Positions 19,251 through 30,029 of a DNA stretch of 64,000 bases are shown here, in pieces. Every line of letters begins with the position of its first letter. The first letter of the stretch is position 1. The translations under genes were made by a program, and so were the position numbers. The stretch is from assembly GCA_905221605.1 (NCBI GenBank), contig CAJNDS010002619.1, positions 276,374-340,373 on the forward strand, given 5' to 3'. The stretch is from Symbiodinium natans (lineage: Eukaryota; Sar; Dinophyceae; Suessiales; Symbiodiniaceae). The notes under the pieces were generated by a model. That model made no database searches and had not been told where the DNA came from. It saw nothing but the letters and a program-made list of their open reading frames with translations.

Positions 19251-20418
19251 GGCTTTAAGGGTTTTGGCTTTAGGGCATAGAGTTTCGGGCTTCAGGTACC
19301 CAATAATGGGCGTTGTTGTACTTGATGGGGACTCATTACCAGGGCATATTTGCCATATTCAGGATGTATACCCCAGAAGGGGCCCATTGTTTCGAACAAC
19401 GCCGGTATGATACCCTGAACCTTGATACCCTAACCCGAAGGGTGCAACATCCCTAATTCCTACTGGACCGTTTCTATCCAAGAACCCGCGAGTCTCAGCC
19501 CAGAACCTACCAGAACCTAGGGTTTGTCTAAGCCCTAAACCCTAAACCCAAACCCCAAATCCCAAACCCCAAACCCTAAACGAAACCAGCGGGCCCCAAC
19601 GAGAACACATCGCGCCACAGACCCTCACACGTCGGCCAGCAGTCTGTCTCTACTCGCCGGGCACCAAATCTGTCTGAGTGACTTAGAACCTTATACCGCG
19701 AACCCTAAACCCTAAGCCTTAACCCCTAAACCCTAAATTAAACCCTAGACCTTAAACCTTAAACCCAAACCCTAAAGCCTTAAAGCCTAGATCCAACACG
19801 ACCTCCTCAGCCCTAACAAGATAGCTTCCCAGGCGCCCCGCATCATAGATCTGGCTGGGGCATGATTTCCTTGAATAAGTTTTCCGGGGTAAGCTTAAGG
19901 TTTAGCGTTCATTCAGCACAACGGCGGAATCAGTTCTGTGGTATACTGTGGTTTAGGGTTTAGGTGTAGGGTTCCTGCGCGCGTTTGTTCGTTGGTTAAA
20001 CTAAACCCACACCTTAAACACCAAACCCTGTAACCCCCAACCATCCTAAACTAGACACCGAAGGCTAGCCGCCCTAACACGCCTAAAGTCTGCTTAAGGA
20101 CCCCCTCAAAACATAAGAGTAGAATCCCGAGGCCAGTGCAACTATGATGATCCTTTTCGGGTCCCTTAGGCAAGTCCCTAGCCCCAAGCCCTTGCAGCCC
20201 TTGTTAAGTGTCCATATTGCAGGTATCATCCGCTCCACCCCCAATCACCCCAATCACCCTAAACCCTAACGGGTAACGCCCCAAAGAAGCCATAGTTTAG
20301 AACCACCTCCAGCTGGGCTAAAGGTGACGCGCCTCGCGTGATCCCACCGCCCGCAAAACCACCAGGGACCCGCAGATAGTTAGGTTTAAGGGCTTGGGGT
20401 TTGGGGTGTATACAGGTG

Positions 20419-20512
20419 TAGGGGTTTAGGGGTTTAGGGGTTTAGGGGTTTAGGGGTTTAGGGGTTTAGGGGTTTAGGGGTTTAGGGGTTTAGGGGTTTA
20501 GGGGTTTAGGGC
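20419..20512. repeat. TTTAGGGG octamer array
   Basis: Eleven or so near-perfect GGGGTTTA octamers in tandem. This array is uniform octamers, not the heptamer TTTAGGG. Confidence 0.95.
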
Positions 20513-21040
20513 CAAGGGCTTGCCTGCAAGGCTGCGCTCGGCTGTTGTTTCCAGGGTTAGGTGCGTCAAGAAGAAACTTCCAGGCACTTGCATGTGGGTA
20601 GTTGGAATACGGTCCATAGAACGCCCTAAACCCCAAACCCTAGACCCCAAGCCCTAAACCCTAAACCGTGGTGCGAACCTCGTCATGGCCCTCCGAATCG
20701 CCTTCCATTCCTAAACGCCTCACGTCCTGAACCCCTCAAACAATTAAAGCCAATAAATCCTTTCAACCCAATGGGAAGAACGGTGAAAACACTTAGCCCG
20801 AAATTTTGATTTTATGAACCTCTAAACCCTGAACCTCTCGACCCGAAACCCTACTCCAAACGCCTGAATGCGACACCCTAAATCCGTAAACCTCTAAGCC
20901 CTAAAATCCTGAGAAGCCCAACCAGGGCCGAAAACCGTAATCCCGTATTGAACCCTACAACCCAAACTCTAAGCACAAGCGACATTGAGTTCAAAACCCT
21001 CAACCCTGAACCCTGAACCCTGAACCCTAAACCCTCCCCC

Positions 21041-21127
21041 TATGCTGCTGAGGTGCGGCGCAGGTCCTGGCTGCACAAAAGGCCGGGTGAGCATTCGGAA
21101 CCTCCGGGCAACACGCCAAGAGGGTGG
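21041..21127 (+). CDS. Exon-like island with GTGAGC donor
   Basis: Open in one frame from 21041 to TAG, reading EVRRRSWLHKRPGEHSE. An acceptor AG lies just before GTGCGG (21053), and a strong donor GTGAGC starts at 21087. The exon would be only 34 nt by those sites. It is basic and unknown. Telomere-like sequence lies on both sides. Confidence 0.25.
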
Positions 21128-21227
21128 CTTTAGGGTTTAGGGTTTAGGGTTTAGAGTTCTTCATTTTACAAGGTACAGGGTTTAGGGTTTAAGTTTTTTT
21201 TGTGTTGTAGGGTTCAGGGTTTACGGT

Positions 21228-21530
21228 TTGCAGGATGTTTGGGTTCAAGGTGTTGATAGGGCTTTCATAGAGCTTTTCGGGCCTGTAATGCGGCATCATT
21301 TGGGGTTTGTAGGGTTTCAGGGGTCTGGGGGCCTGGAATTTAGTGTTTCTGGTTTGGGGTTGAAGGCTTTTGGCTTAAATGGATGCGGGAGAGCGGTTCA
21401 CTGGCACAGGTGGTCCATCATCATGTTTCGTCTCAGGTCAAGTCGAATGCTTCAGGAGCTGCGCAGATCAGCTTGGGTTAGTACAGGAATGTGGCTGACG
21501 CATGACTCAGCCAGATGCAACCCCTCCTAG
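21228..21530 (+). CDS. Unknown 100-codon ORF, partly telomere-derived
   Basis: Starts at ATG and reads DRAFIELFGPVMRHHLGF, crosses a telomere-like stretch that encodes GLGLKAFGL-type sequence, then reads MFRLRSSRMLQELRRSAW and stops. The two flanking parts look protein-like, the middle does not. The simplest reading is two exon-like pieces with telomere-like sequence between them that happens to stay open. Confidence 0.3.
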   Translation: MQDVWVQGVDRAFIELFGPVMRHHLGFVGFQGSGGLEFSVSGLGLKAFGLNGCGRAVHWHRWSIIMFRLRSSRMLQELRRSAWVSTGMWLTHDSARCNPS

Positions 21531-21534
21531 CAAG

Positions 21535-22230
21535 CCTTGTCGAATGGGTGGCCTAAACCCTAAACCCTAAACCCTAAACCCTGTGGCCCAAGAGGTTGCT
21601 TGTATGAGCACGCAATAGTCACAACTGCAGTGACCTGGGATGTCTGTAGGGCTTCTGTCTGGGGCATTTGTGGTTTAGGGTTAAACGCTAAAATGAACCC
21701 TAAATGTCCGAAGCCCCTTGAAAGCCTGAACATTTCAATCCCTGTAAGCCCAAATGATTTGTTTTTTTGGGTTGGTTCTGGAGGCTAGGGGCCTTACCCG
21801 GAGGTTCTCGTTTGGTGGTTTAGGGTTTCGGGTTTAGGGTACCAGGTCTGCCACAAGTACACCTGACCGTATGACAACTTTGTGAACATGGGACCTCAAC
21901 TGACCGTTGCGCATAGTGCTGTTATTCAGAGCGCTTTGTTCACCCGCTCACACACATCCGTGTTTAATATTTTCCAAACAGTGAAGACAGCCATGAAACA
22001 CAACATATTTATTAATTAATGCCGCTCAACATTTCTCCATGTGCAAGCCATGACATGAGCACGTGAAGGTTACTAACAGCCCGAAGCAAAACATAAGGCA
22101 ACGAATGGCGGTTGCACTAGATTATGGGAGCCGTTTTGTTAAATTCCGATGGAGACACTATTTACAGTATTTTATATTGCTAATAGACCGTATTTACAGT
22201 CATGCCCTTACCCTTTGAGCCTAAACCGTT
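21535..22230. other. Transition from telomere-like mosaic to AT-richer unique sequence
   Basis: CCCTAAA heptamers lie at 21553-21582. From about 21860 the sequence is unique and AT-richer (TTTATTAATTAATG at about 22008) and leads into the satellite complex. No gene is recognised. Confidence 0.35.
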
Positions 22231-22234
22231 TTTC

Positions 22235-23215
22235 AACAAACAGGAACCGTTTGGGGTCCTCTCCTCAGAAAAAAATGTCACGCGCTTGGCCAGATGGGTG
22301 TCACGCGCTTCGGGCCTGTGGTCTCCCATGGTCTCCGATCATGAGCACAATTGGGGCCAATTGGGGCCGGGTGGGTGTCACGCGCTTCGGGGCCTGTGGT
22401 CCCCCATGGTCTCCGATCATGAGCACGATTGGGGCCAATTGGGGCCGGGTGGGTGTCACACACTTCGGGGCCTGTGGTCTCCCATGGTCTCCGATCATGA
22501 GCACAATTGGGGCCAATTGGGGCCGGGTGGGTGTCACGCGCTTCGGGGCTTGTGGTCTCCCATGGTCTCCGATCATGAGCACAATTGGGGCCAATTGGGG
22601 CCGGGTGGGTGTGACGCGCTTCGGGGGCTGTGGTCTCCCATGGTCTCCGATCATGAGCACAATTGGGGCCAATTGGGGCCGGGTGGGTGTCACGCGCTTC
22701 GGGGCCTGTGGTCTCCCATACTCTCCGATCATGAGCACAATTGGGACCAATTGGGGCCGGGTGGGTGTCACGCGCTTCGGGGCCTGTGGTCTCCCATGGT
22801 CTCCGATCATGAGCACAATTGGGGCCAATTGGGGCCGGGTGGGTGTCACGCGCTTCGGGGCCTGTGGTCTCCCATGGTCTCCGATCATGAGCACAATTGG
22901 GGCCAATTGGGGCCGGGTGGGTGTCACGCGCTTCGGGGCCTGTGGTCTCCCATGGTCTCCGATCATGAGCACAATTGGGGCCATTGGGGCCTTGTGGGTG
23001 TCACGCGCTTCGGGCCTGTGGTTTTTCCCCAAAAGGGAACCGTTTGGGGTGCTCTCCTCAGACAAAAGTGTCAAGCGATTGGCGACGGGTGGCACGCGCT
23101 TGGGTCCGTGGTCTCCCGTGGCAGTACAAACTTGGGACGGTCTGGCGCGGTTGGGTCCGTGGTCTCCCATGGTCTCCGGTCATGACCGCAATGATACTGG
23201 GCGGGTGTCACGAGT
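22235..23215. repeat. 78-bp satellite array 1
   Basis: About nine near-identical 78-bp units from 22296, each containing GTCACGCGCTTCGGGGCCTG, CTCCCATGGTCTCCGATCAT and GGGGCCAATTGGGGCC. It is flanked on both sides by variants of GGAACCGTTTGGGGTCCTCT (22239 and 23037), and the right edge carries more diverged units. Because 78 is divisible by three, frames of 290-356 codons are open on both strands. They encode a 26-residue repeat and are not called as genes. Confidence 0.95.
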
Positions 23216-23223
23216 TTAAAAGC

Positions 23224-24840
23224 TGATCTTTTGTCTTAAAGACAGAGGCTGCGTACAGAAGAAGCCTCTGTCCAAATGCATTTCTCGCCCGTGCTTTAAT
23301 GCATTCAGCTGTTTTCGCTTTGAAAAAGTGCAGAAAGACTGGCGGCGTTGCACATGTGGAAAGCAAGACCAAATGCGTTTTTCAGGCCTGGCAAAATGCG
23401 TTCGGCAGCGTCTGGTCATCCATGTCTATTGGGTTATCTTTGCTCCATTACAGCATGAAAAACAAACGAAATCAAAACAAACAAGTAGATTGGTGTTTGA
23501 CGACCAACATCTACCCGACATGCATTTCTAGGGCATTCCAAATGCATTTTTCGTCGCCCGAAGAATGCATTTGGCACTGGTCTCCTATCATGTTGCAATC
23601 TTGGGTTCTGCCGGCTCATGACTTCTTCGAAATTTCATATCTTTCTGCGCATAGGAACATCTATATATAGGATTTGAACGCGTTTAGAACCATAATCACC
23701 GTTTCGCAAAATTCCCGAAAAAGGGGCCCAAAATCAGAAGCAACATGCCCAGATGCATTTTGCAAAGCAGGCAACGTGCATTCGCGCAGCTTGCTCCTTC
23801 CAAAACCACAGTAAAAAACTCACTTGATAACTGACTTTTGTCTTAAAGACAGAGGCTGCGTACAGAAGAAGCCTCTGTCCAAATGCATTTCTCGCCCGTG
23901 CTTTAATGCATTCAGCTGTTTTCGCTTTGAAAAAGTGCAGAAAGACTGGCGGCGTTGCACATGTGGAAAGCAAGACCAAATGCGTTTTTCAGGCCTGGCA
24001 AAATGCGTTCGGCAGCGTCTGGTCATCCATGTCTATTGGGTTATCTTTGCTCCGTTACAGCATGAAAAACAAACGAAATCAAAACGAACAAGTAGATTTG
24101 TGTTTTACGACCAACATCTACCCGACATGCATGTCTAGGGCATTCCAAATGCATTTTTCGTCGCCAGAAGAATGCGTTTGGCACTGGTTTCCTATCATGT
24201 TTAGTCTTGGTTTCTGCTGGCTCATGACGTATTCGATTCTTCTGATGTGTTTTCTGTGCATAAAAGTAGCTCTAGGAATTGAAAAACGCGTTTAGAACAA
24301 TGTTCGACATTTTGCAGGAGTACCGAAACAGACCCAGAATCAGGAAGAACATGCTCAGGTGCATTTTTCAAAGTGGGCAAAATGCATTCGCGCAGCTTGC
24401 TCCTTCCACAACCACAATAGAATTGAGTTAAGAGCTGATCCTTCGTCGTAAAGACAAGCTGCGTACAGAAGAGGCGAATGCGCAGCTGCGTTTTTTCGCA
24501 CGTGCCTAAATGCACTCAGCTGTTTTCGCCTGTGAAAAAGTACAGAAGAGAGAGCATGGCATTGCAAATGTAGAAAGCAAGACCAAATGCATTTTTCAGG
24601 CCTGGCAAAATGCATGTGGGCAGCGCTTGGACATCCATGTCAATCCCTCGTTTGGATTGGGAAAGGGTTGTTCCGACCCCTGGCAGCTCCAAAGAGAAGC
24701 CTGAAACCCACGCCTCCATACTGAGCCCAATTTTTCTGATTGTAAACTCGGCCTGCCGAGTTCTACGCGTCGCGTTATTGTTTCATGCCGCTTTTTCTTG
24801 ATCTACAATCTTACTGTTTGGGGTCTTCGCCGGCATAATT
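23224..24840. repeat. Three tandem ~602-bp units
   Basis: Units start at 23224, 23826 and about 24427, each with GTCTTAAAGACAGAGGCTGC or a variant. Units 1 and 2 are nearly identical over their first 400 bp. Unit 3 is more diverged and ends in a different 3' part. All are rich in ATGCAT palindromes within AAATGCATTT contexts. Frames of up to 129 codons are open in parallel but shift between units. Confidence 0.9.
24475..24840 (+). repeat. Left direct repeat of the LINE-bearing block
   Basis: This ~365-bp stretch, from AGAGGCGAATGCGCAGC to CTTCGCCGGCATAATT, is repeated almost exactly at 27957-28312. A short deletion near 28006 is the main difference. The two copies bracket satellite array 2 and the LINE fragment. 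They are not called LTRs because the enclosed RT is LINE-type. Confidence 0.85.
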
Positions 24841-24849
24841 GAAGTATTG

Positions 24850-25770
24850 TTCCCCAAACAGGAACCGTTTGGGGTCCTCTCCTCAGAAAAAAATGTCACG
24901 CGCTTGGCCAGATGGGTGTCACGCGCTTCGGGCCTGTGGTCTCCCATGGTCTCCGATCATGAGCACAATTGGGGCCAATTGGGGCCGGGTGGGTGTCATG
25001 CGCTTCGGGGCCTGTGGTCTCCCATGGTCTCCGATCATGAGCACAATTGGGGCCAATTGGGGCCGGGTGGGTGTCACGCGCTTCGGGGCCCGTGGTCTCC
25101 CATGGGTCTCCGATCATGAGCACAATTGGGGCCAATTGGGGCCGGGTGGGTGTGACGCGCTTCGGGGCCTGTGGTCTCCCATGGTCTCCGATCATGAGCA
25201 CAATTGGGGCCAATTGGGGCCGGGTGGGTGTCACGCGCTTCGGGGCCTGTGGTCTCCCATGGTCTCCGATCATGAGCACAATTGGGGCCCATTGGGGCCG
25301 GGTGGGTGTCACGCGCTTCGGGGCCCAATTGTGCTCATGATGGGAGACCATGGGAGACCACAGGCCCAGAAGCGCGTGAAACCCACCCGGCCCCAATTGG
25401 CCCCAATTGTGCTCATGATCGGAGAGTATGGGAGACCACAGGCCCCGAACCCGGCCCCAATTGGCCCCAATCGTGCTCATGATCGGAGACCGTGCGAGAC
25501 CACAGGCCCCGAAGCGCGTGACACCCACCCGGCCCCAATTGCCCCCAATTGTGCTCAAATCGGAGACCATGGGAGACCACAGGCCCCGAAGCGCGTGACA
25601 CCCACCCGACCCCAATTGGCCCCAATTGTGCTCATGATCGGAGACCATGGGAGACCACAGGCCCCGACCCGGCCCCAATGGTCTCCGATCATGAGCACAA
25701 TTGGGGCCAATTGGGGCCGGGTGGGTGTCACGCGCTTCGGGGCCTGTGGTCTCCCATGGGAAACTATGGG
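24850..25770. repeat. 78-bp satellite array 2 with internal inversion
   Basis: The same unit as array 1. Forward units run to about 25325, reverse-complement units run from about 25326 to 25679, then about 90 bp are forward again. The switch points fall at GGGGCCCAATTG, itself palindromic, and at CCCCAATGGTCTCC. Long frames on both strands are by-products of the 78-bp period. Confidence 0.95.
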
Positions 25771-26120
25771 TTATGAGTGCGCAGGCCCCGAGCTCCCCGG
25801 CATGCCGAAGCGCTCGCGAGGTCCCACGCACGACTGGTCCACCTGTCCGTGAAACGTTCCACTTCAGGAACAGCCACATAACTTGCGCGAGGCAAACTGC
25901 ACATGCCTGGCACAGGAGATGGAGCTGATCTGTCTCAGCTGTACAAAATGAAAATAAAAATGCTGTCATCAGATGCCTGGAGGCTACAAGACCAAGCAGG
26001 CAGAGCTGCAAAGGCTTAGATGGTCCTCTCATTTGAGGCCCTAAGAACGGAATCATCATTTCATTCAGTGTAGCACGTCAGTCGAGCTGACGACTCGGGC
26101 GGTCACACTTGCTTAGGCCA
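25771..26120 (-). mobile_element. Probable LINE 3' UTR
   Basis: About 350 bp of unique sequence lie between the LINE stop codon (minus strand) and satellite array 2. On the minus strand they end near the start of the satellite. A T-rich patch (CATTTTTATTTTCATTTTG in minus orientation) is present, but no poly-A tail is obvious. Confidence 0.4.
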
Positions 26121-27959
26121 TCATCTAGCATTGGCAGCGTGAGTCGCCAGGATGTACTCTTCAAGTTCCTTTGACGCTGCTGCCGCAGCTCGGATGATTG
26201 CGATTTCTTGCTTTTCGGCGGACTCAAAAGCTCGATGCCATTTGGCTCGCGAGGAGTCCACACAGCGCGCAGCTCGCTCCTTATTTGCGGCCTCGTCCGC
26301 AATTTGGTTAAGTCGCCTACACTTCGTTGCCTCGAGAGGGGTCGGCGGGCTCCATCCATCTTTCTTTCCATGTGAAGGCACCCACACAAAATCGATGATG
26401 TTGCCTTGCTCCCGGAGATGTAGTAGATCGCGACGGGCACGACCGGCTAACAGTGGAGCTGAGCAGTTGGTCGGCGATTGCACGGCTTTGATCGCCGACT
26501 TGCAATCGACTAAAACTGCAATCCGGGCACCGTGGATGCAGGCAACCCGCGACGCATGAAGAAAGAAAACGATGGCCTGAAGTTCCTGCCGAAAAGGGCT
26601 TTGATCTTCATGGCTGTCCCCACAGGCCAAAGGTTCGTTCTCACTCTCAACAACAATTGCAAAAGCCCCAATGTCATCTTGCGAACTTCCATCCGTTGCC
26701 ACCAGCAGTAGATCACTGAGCTTTGCCCGCAAAATGACTTCAACGAGGCGCTGCACAAACCTTTGCACGTTTCCAGCTGCTGGCGCAGCAGGAAACTCTT
26801 GAATCCGTGCTCCAAATAGTCGCTCCTGGACCCTTTCGGTGGGCAATTGCAGGTTGCAGCGAAGTCTCTGAGTGTGCTCACACGTCCAGGTTATGTGCGG
26901 GCGAGAGGGCCAAGCACCTCCACATCTGCAAAGAACAGCTTGTCCAGAGATAGCACGAAGGCCGTGCCGAGCCTTATGGTACCAAGCAGTGCCGCCTGTT
27001 GCCAGGCAAGCTCGACGAATTTCCAAGGAGGCGCTGGGCTGTCCAAGTGAACGATGTCCAGCAAAAGCATACCTTGCCCCTTCTGGGGGCTTCGGAAGCG
27101 CCATGCCGCGGGCCAAATTATCGTCAGACCTGTGATAACTTCTGGAAACCCTACCGCATTCCATCACAGCCTTGTATCTGTGCGCCTCAGTGAGCCATTG
27201 AATGAGCACTTTGAAAGAGTCGACTCCAAAGAAGTACTTCCTTTGCACGCCGTTGTCGTCAGTTCGAGAAAGGGCCTTGTCACGGACAAGCGCTTGCCAG
27301 TTAAGTCGCTCTAGGACCTCTTGCGCCATTGGAAAGATGACGCCCCAAGCAGGAAAAGCATTTGTCAAAGGCAAGGTGTCCAACCACTCAGGAGGTTTGC
27401 AGACGTAACGCCATAACCCTTTCAGGGCGGCTTTGTCCAGCGCCCACCGCAAATTCAGATCCCAGCCAAAGACCTCATAGAGCAGAATCGCAGGAGTTTC
27501 GTCCGTGCAGTGCTGTTTGTAGACGGCCCGGGTGGCTTTTTGGATCTCCCTGATTTCCCGGCTGCATGGCTCAGCAACTCCTGCCGCCCAAAGAACAGCC
27601 GAGAAGACTAAGCTGTGAATAACCAGCTTCTTGTGAGCGGCATTCGGGCCGAGGACTTTAAGATAGTGCAATCGCAACAGCAGTACTCGGAGATGAAGTT
27701 TCAGCGGGGAAGCATTTTGAACTTGTAGGTCCAATCGAACACCGAGGATATCAAGATGGCTTGTGCGTTTGTATCCACGCCTTTCAGCTATTACATCCAA
27801 CGAATGGTCATCGAGGGCAGCAGCTACTCCACATTTGCTGGGCTTGCAGGTAAAATTAAACGCAGCATCATATATGTCGCTTTTATGAAGCGCCAGAGAG
27901 ACCGCAGCCACTGGGTCGGGCATTGAATGATCCGGCCATATCATTCTGTCGTCACAGAA
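26121..27959 (-). CDS. 5'-truncated LINE reverse transcriptase with zinc knuckle and RNase H
   Basis: The minus-strand frame is open for 654 codons (28085 to 26121), but only the part from 27959 is LINE. The first ~42 residues come from the flanking ~602-bp repeat. It enters at RT motif C (FCDDRMIW, residues about 43-50) followed by FNFTCKPSKC and a thumb-like region. At about 386-402 lies CRCG...HITWTC, a C-x-C-x8-H-x4-C knuckle. RNase H follows with TDGS (D465), QELQ (E501), VDCKSA (D527), VPSHG (H572) and NQIADEAA (D597), the full catalytic set. Endonuclease and RT fingers/palm A-B are missing, as expected of 5' truncation. The uninterrupted frame suggests a fairly recent insertion. The truncation junction is at ACAGAAGAGG. 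Confidence 0.85.
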   Translation of the reverse strand, partial: FCDDRMIWPDHSMPDPVAAVSLALHKSDIYDAAFNFTCKPSKCGVAAALDDHSLDVIAERRGYKRTSHLDILGVRLDLQVQNASPLKLHLRVLLLRLHYLKVLGPNAAHKKLVIHSLVFSAVLWAAGVAEPCSREIREIQKATRAVYKQHCTDETPAILLYEVFGWDLNLRWALDKAALKGLWRYVCKPPEWLDTLPLTNAFPAWGVIFPMAQEVLERLNWQALVRDKALSRTDDNGVQRKYFFGVDSFKVLIQWLTEAHRYKAVMECGRVSRSYHRSDDNLARGMALPKPPEGARYAFAGHRSLGQPSASLEIRRACLATGGTAWYHKARHGLRAISGQAVLCRCGGAWPSRPHITWTCEHTQRLRCNLQLPTERVQERLFGARIQEFPAAPAAGNVQRFVQRLVEVILRAKLSDLLLVATDGSSQDDIGAFAIVVESENEPLACGDSHEDQSPFRQELQAIVFFLHASRVACIHGARIAVLVDCKSAIKAVQSPTNCSAPLLAGRARRDLLHLREQGNIIDFVWVPSHGKKDGWSPPTPLEATKCRRLNQIADEAANKERAARCVDSSRAKWHRAFESAEKQEIAIIRAAAAASKELEEYILATHAANAR

Positions 27960-28312
27960 GAGGCGAATGCGCAGCTGCGTTTTTCGCACGTGCCTAAATG
28001 CACTCAGAAGTACAGAAGAGAGAGCATGGCATTGCAAATGTAGAAAGCAAGACCAAATGCATTTTTCAGGCCTGGCAAAATGCATGTGGGCAGCGCTTGG
28101 ACATCCATGTCAATCCCTCGTTTGGATTGGGAAAGGGTTGTTCCGACCCCTGGCAGCTCCAAAGAGAAGCCTGAAACCCACGCCTCCATACTGAGCCCAA
28201 TTTTTCTGATTGTAAACTCGGCCTGCCGAGTCCTACGCGTCGCGTTATTGTTTCATGCCGCTTTCCCTTGATCTACAATCTTACTGTTTGGGGTCTTCGC
28301 CGGCATAATTTT
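27957..28312 (+). repeat. Right direct repeat of the LINE-bearing block
   Basis: Near-exact copy of 24475-24840. Its left edge is the point where the LINE reading frame is fused to repeat sequence, with the shared letters ACAGAAGAGGCG making the exact breakpoint ambiguous. Confidence 0.85.
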
Positions 28313-28690
28313 GTTTCGAGCGACTTGTTTCGAACTGCAATCAGCTACAGGAAGCATCTTAGGTTTACATTGTACAGCGGATATGAATTCAGTACAATAT
28401 GTTCTCCTTCTGAGTGATTAGAGTGATTAGAGACGTATATTATTGATGGTGTACGCGCTTTCTTGTTTCTATTGGTGTACCATTTGTCATCTTTACATAT
28501 TTCTTCAGCTGTTGAGAACTGTATCTTGTGTTTCATTTCTTCATAATCCAAGCACTTGGTTCTCGAGTTCGTGTTTGCGTATTCTTAAGGGGAGCGTCAA
28601 TTCTGGGCTATGTTTATCAGTTCCGAGGAGCTGTTTTTCCAAACTTCAAGCTTCTTATCTCCACGTTTATCTTGAATAGAATTGCTTTGT
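28313..28690. other. AT-rich unique sequence
   Basis: About 380 bp are of clearly lower GC than the rest, with no telomere-like motif and no tandem repeat. Overlapping frames of 68-78 codons are open on both strands, with no recognised domain. No gene is supported. Confidence 0.3.
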
Positions 28691-29880
28691 GGACCCTCAA
28701 CTCTACACCCCAAACCCTAAACACAAATCTGTGTGTGCGTATACATATATACAATCCAACATTAAAGATCTTCTTTTGCCACCTGAGGAGATTGGCCTGT
28801 CGAGTCGGCAACCCCAAACCCCAAACCCCAAACCCCAAACCCCAAACCCTAAACCCCAAACCCCAAACCCTAAACCGTAAGCCCTAAACCCTATGCGGAG
28901 GAAACCGCATAGGGACCTACGAACACGTACCCTAAACCCGAAACCGTAAACCCTCAACCCGAACTTACCCTACTCCGAGCCCCTAAACTCTTGAGTATTC
29001 GAGTTTTTTCGAGTTGAGGGTAGGTTGCTATGGGTTTCGGAGGTTTTGGGTTTTAGGATGGTTTTGGGTGTTTAGGGTTTATAGACCCTAAGCCCCAAGC
29101 CCTAAGCCTCTTAGTGTGACAGTGAGGGGCGTTGGGCTCAAGTTCTAAATATTCACTTCGAAACTGCGAAACTCGTGAAGCCGAAAAAACTCTCAAAACC
29201 CCATAAGCCCTGCAGCCCTAAACCCTAAACCCTAAACCCTAAACCCTAAACCCTAAACCCTAAACCCTAAACCCGAAACCCCAAACCCCCAAACCGTTAA
29301 ACCCCTCGAAGCCCGAAATCCTAAACCTTGAGCCCTTGATACTAAAACCCCAGAACCCTACGGGCCTCAATTCCAATTGAGTCCTCTTATATACACCCTG
29401 TAAGCCCCTGATATTCCACACCCTGAACCCGCCACCCTACACCCTAAACCCTGAACCCTGAACCCTAAACCCTGAGCCCTAAACCCTGAACCCTAAACCC
29501 GAAGCCCAATCCTCCGTGCCAGGTGGGGGATGCGGTGGCGGCTACGACGAGGGCTACGGCGCAAAGCCCAGTTTTCTTGCGGTCTGGTTTAGGGTTTAGG
29601 GTTTAGGGCAGTCCCTGAGTCGTAATACCCTAAACCCTAAACCCTGCACCCGAAACCGTAAACCCTAAACCCTAAACCGTCGGCACCCTACGGTGTCTTG
29701 GTTCTTGGGGCTCTAGTCTCTCAACGAAGCTCCCACGCGGTAAAGCCCTAGTCCCGAAGCTTCCTAAACCCTAAGCGTCCTAAACCCTAAACTCCCTAAA
29801 CCCTAAACTCCCTAAACCCTAAACCCACGAAGAAGGAGAACTCTGAGCTCTCTGACCCCCCCTGGAAGGGTTTTGGGTTT
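28691..29880. repeat. Telomere-like mosaic with CCCCAAA and CCCTAAA runs
   Basis: A CCCCAAA variant run lies at 28811-28870 and a pure CCCTAAA run at 29217-29272 (eight units). Short GC-rich islands occur at 29515-29590 (one frame gives a Gly-rich GGGYDEGYGAKPSF) and 29685-29745. Confidence 0.75.
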
Positions 29881-29986
29881 AAGGTTAGGGCCTTAGGGTT
29901 TGGCCTTTAGGGGTTGGGGTTTGGGGTTTAGGGTTCAGGGTTTAGGGTTTAGGGTTTTCGGTTTAGAGTTTCGGGGTTGGGGCCTT

Positions 29987-30029
29987 AGAAGCCCCATGAA
30001 GCACAAGAGGCTCATGTTGGGCTGCCTAG
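29987..30029 (+). CDS. Exon-like piece between AG and GT
   Basis: Runs from CCTTAG at about 29986 to GCCTAG before GTTTCTGG. One frame reads SPMKHKRLMLGC and another KPHEAQEAHVGLP. Both are open, so the frame is undecided. It is short and unknown, flanked by TTTAGGG derivatives. Confidence 0.2.

Larger units (their letters stand above)
18830..21040. repeat. Telomere-like mosaic
   Basis: Alternating CCCTAAA and TTTAGGG derivatives with short unique pieces. It contains a dispersed ~95-bp element (19019-19114), a TIR-bounded piece (19141-19250) and an octamer array (20419-20512). A few open pieces of 12-15 codons (for example GANLVMALRIAF near 20673) are too short to call. Confidence 0.6.

Noticed and set aside
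22296-23000. CRISPR array
   Set aside because: The 78-bp units are contiguous with no unique spacers, and the context is eukaryotic.
22149-26059. Frames of 289-387 codons on both strands across the 78-bp satellite arrays
   Set aside because: They arise because the repeat period is 78 bp (26 codons) with no in-frame stop. The same sequence is open in several phases and on both strands, and the long minus frame at 24896-26059 even crosses an array inversion.
24475-28312. LTR retrotransposon with 350-bp LTRs
   Set aside because: The enclosed RT is LINE-type (C-terminal knuckle and RNase H on the minus strand), and the left repeat is part of a ~602-bp tandem series, so the flanks are not LTRs of this element.
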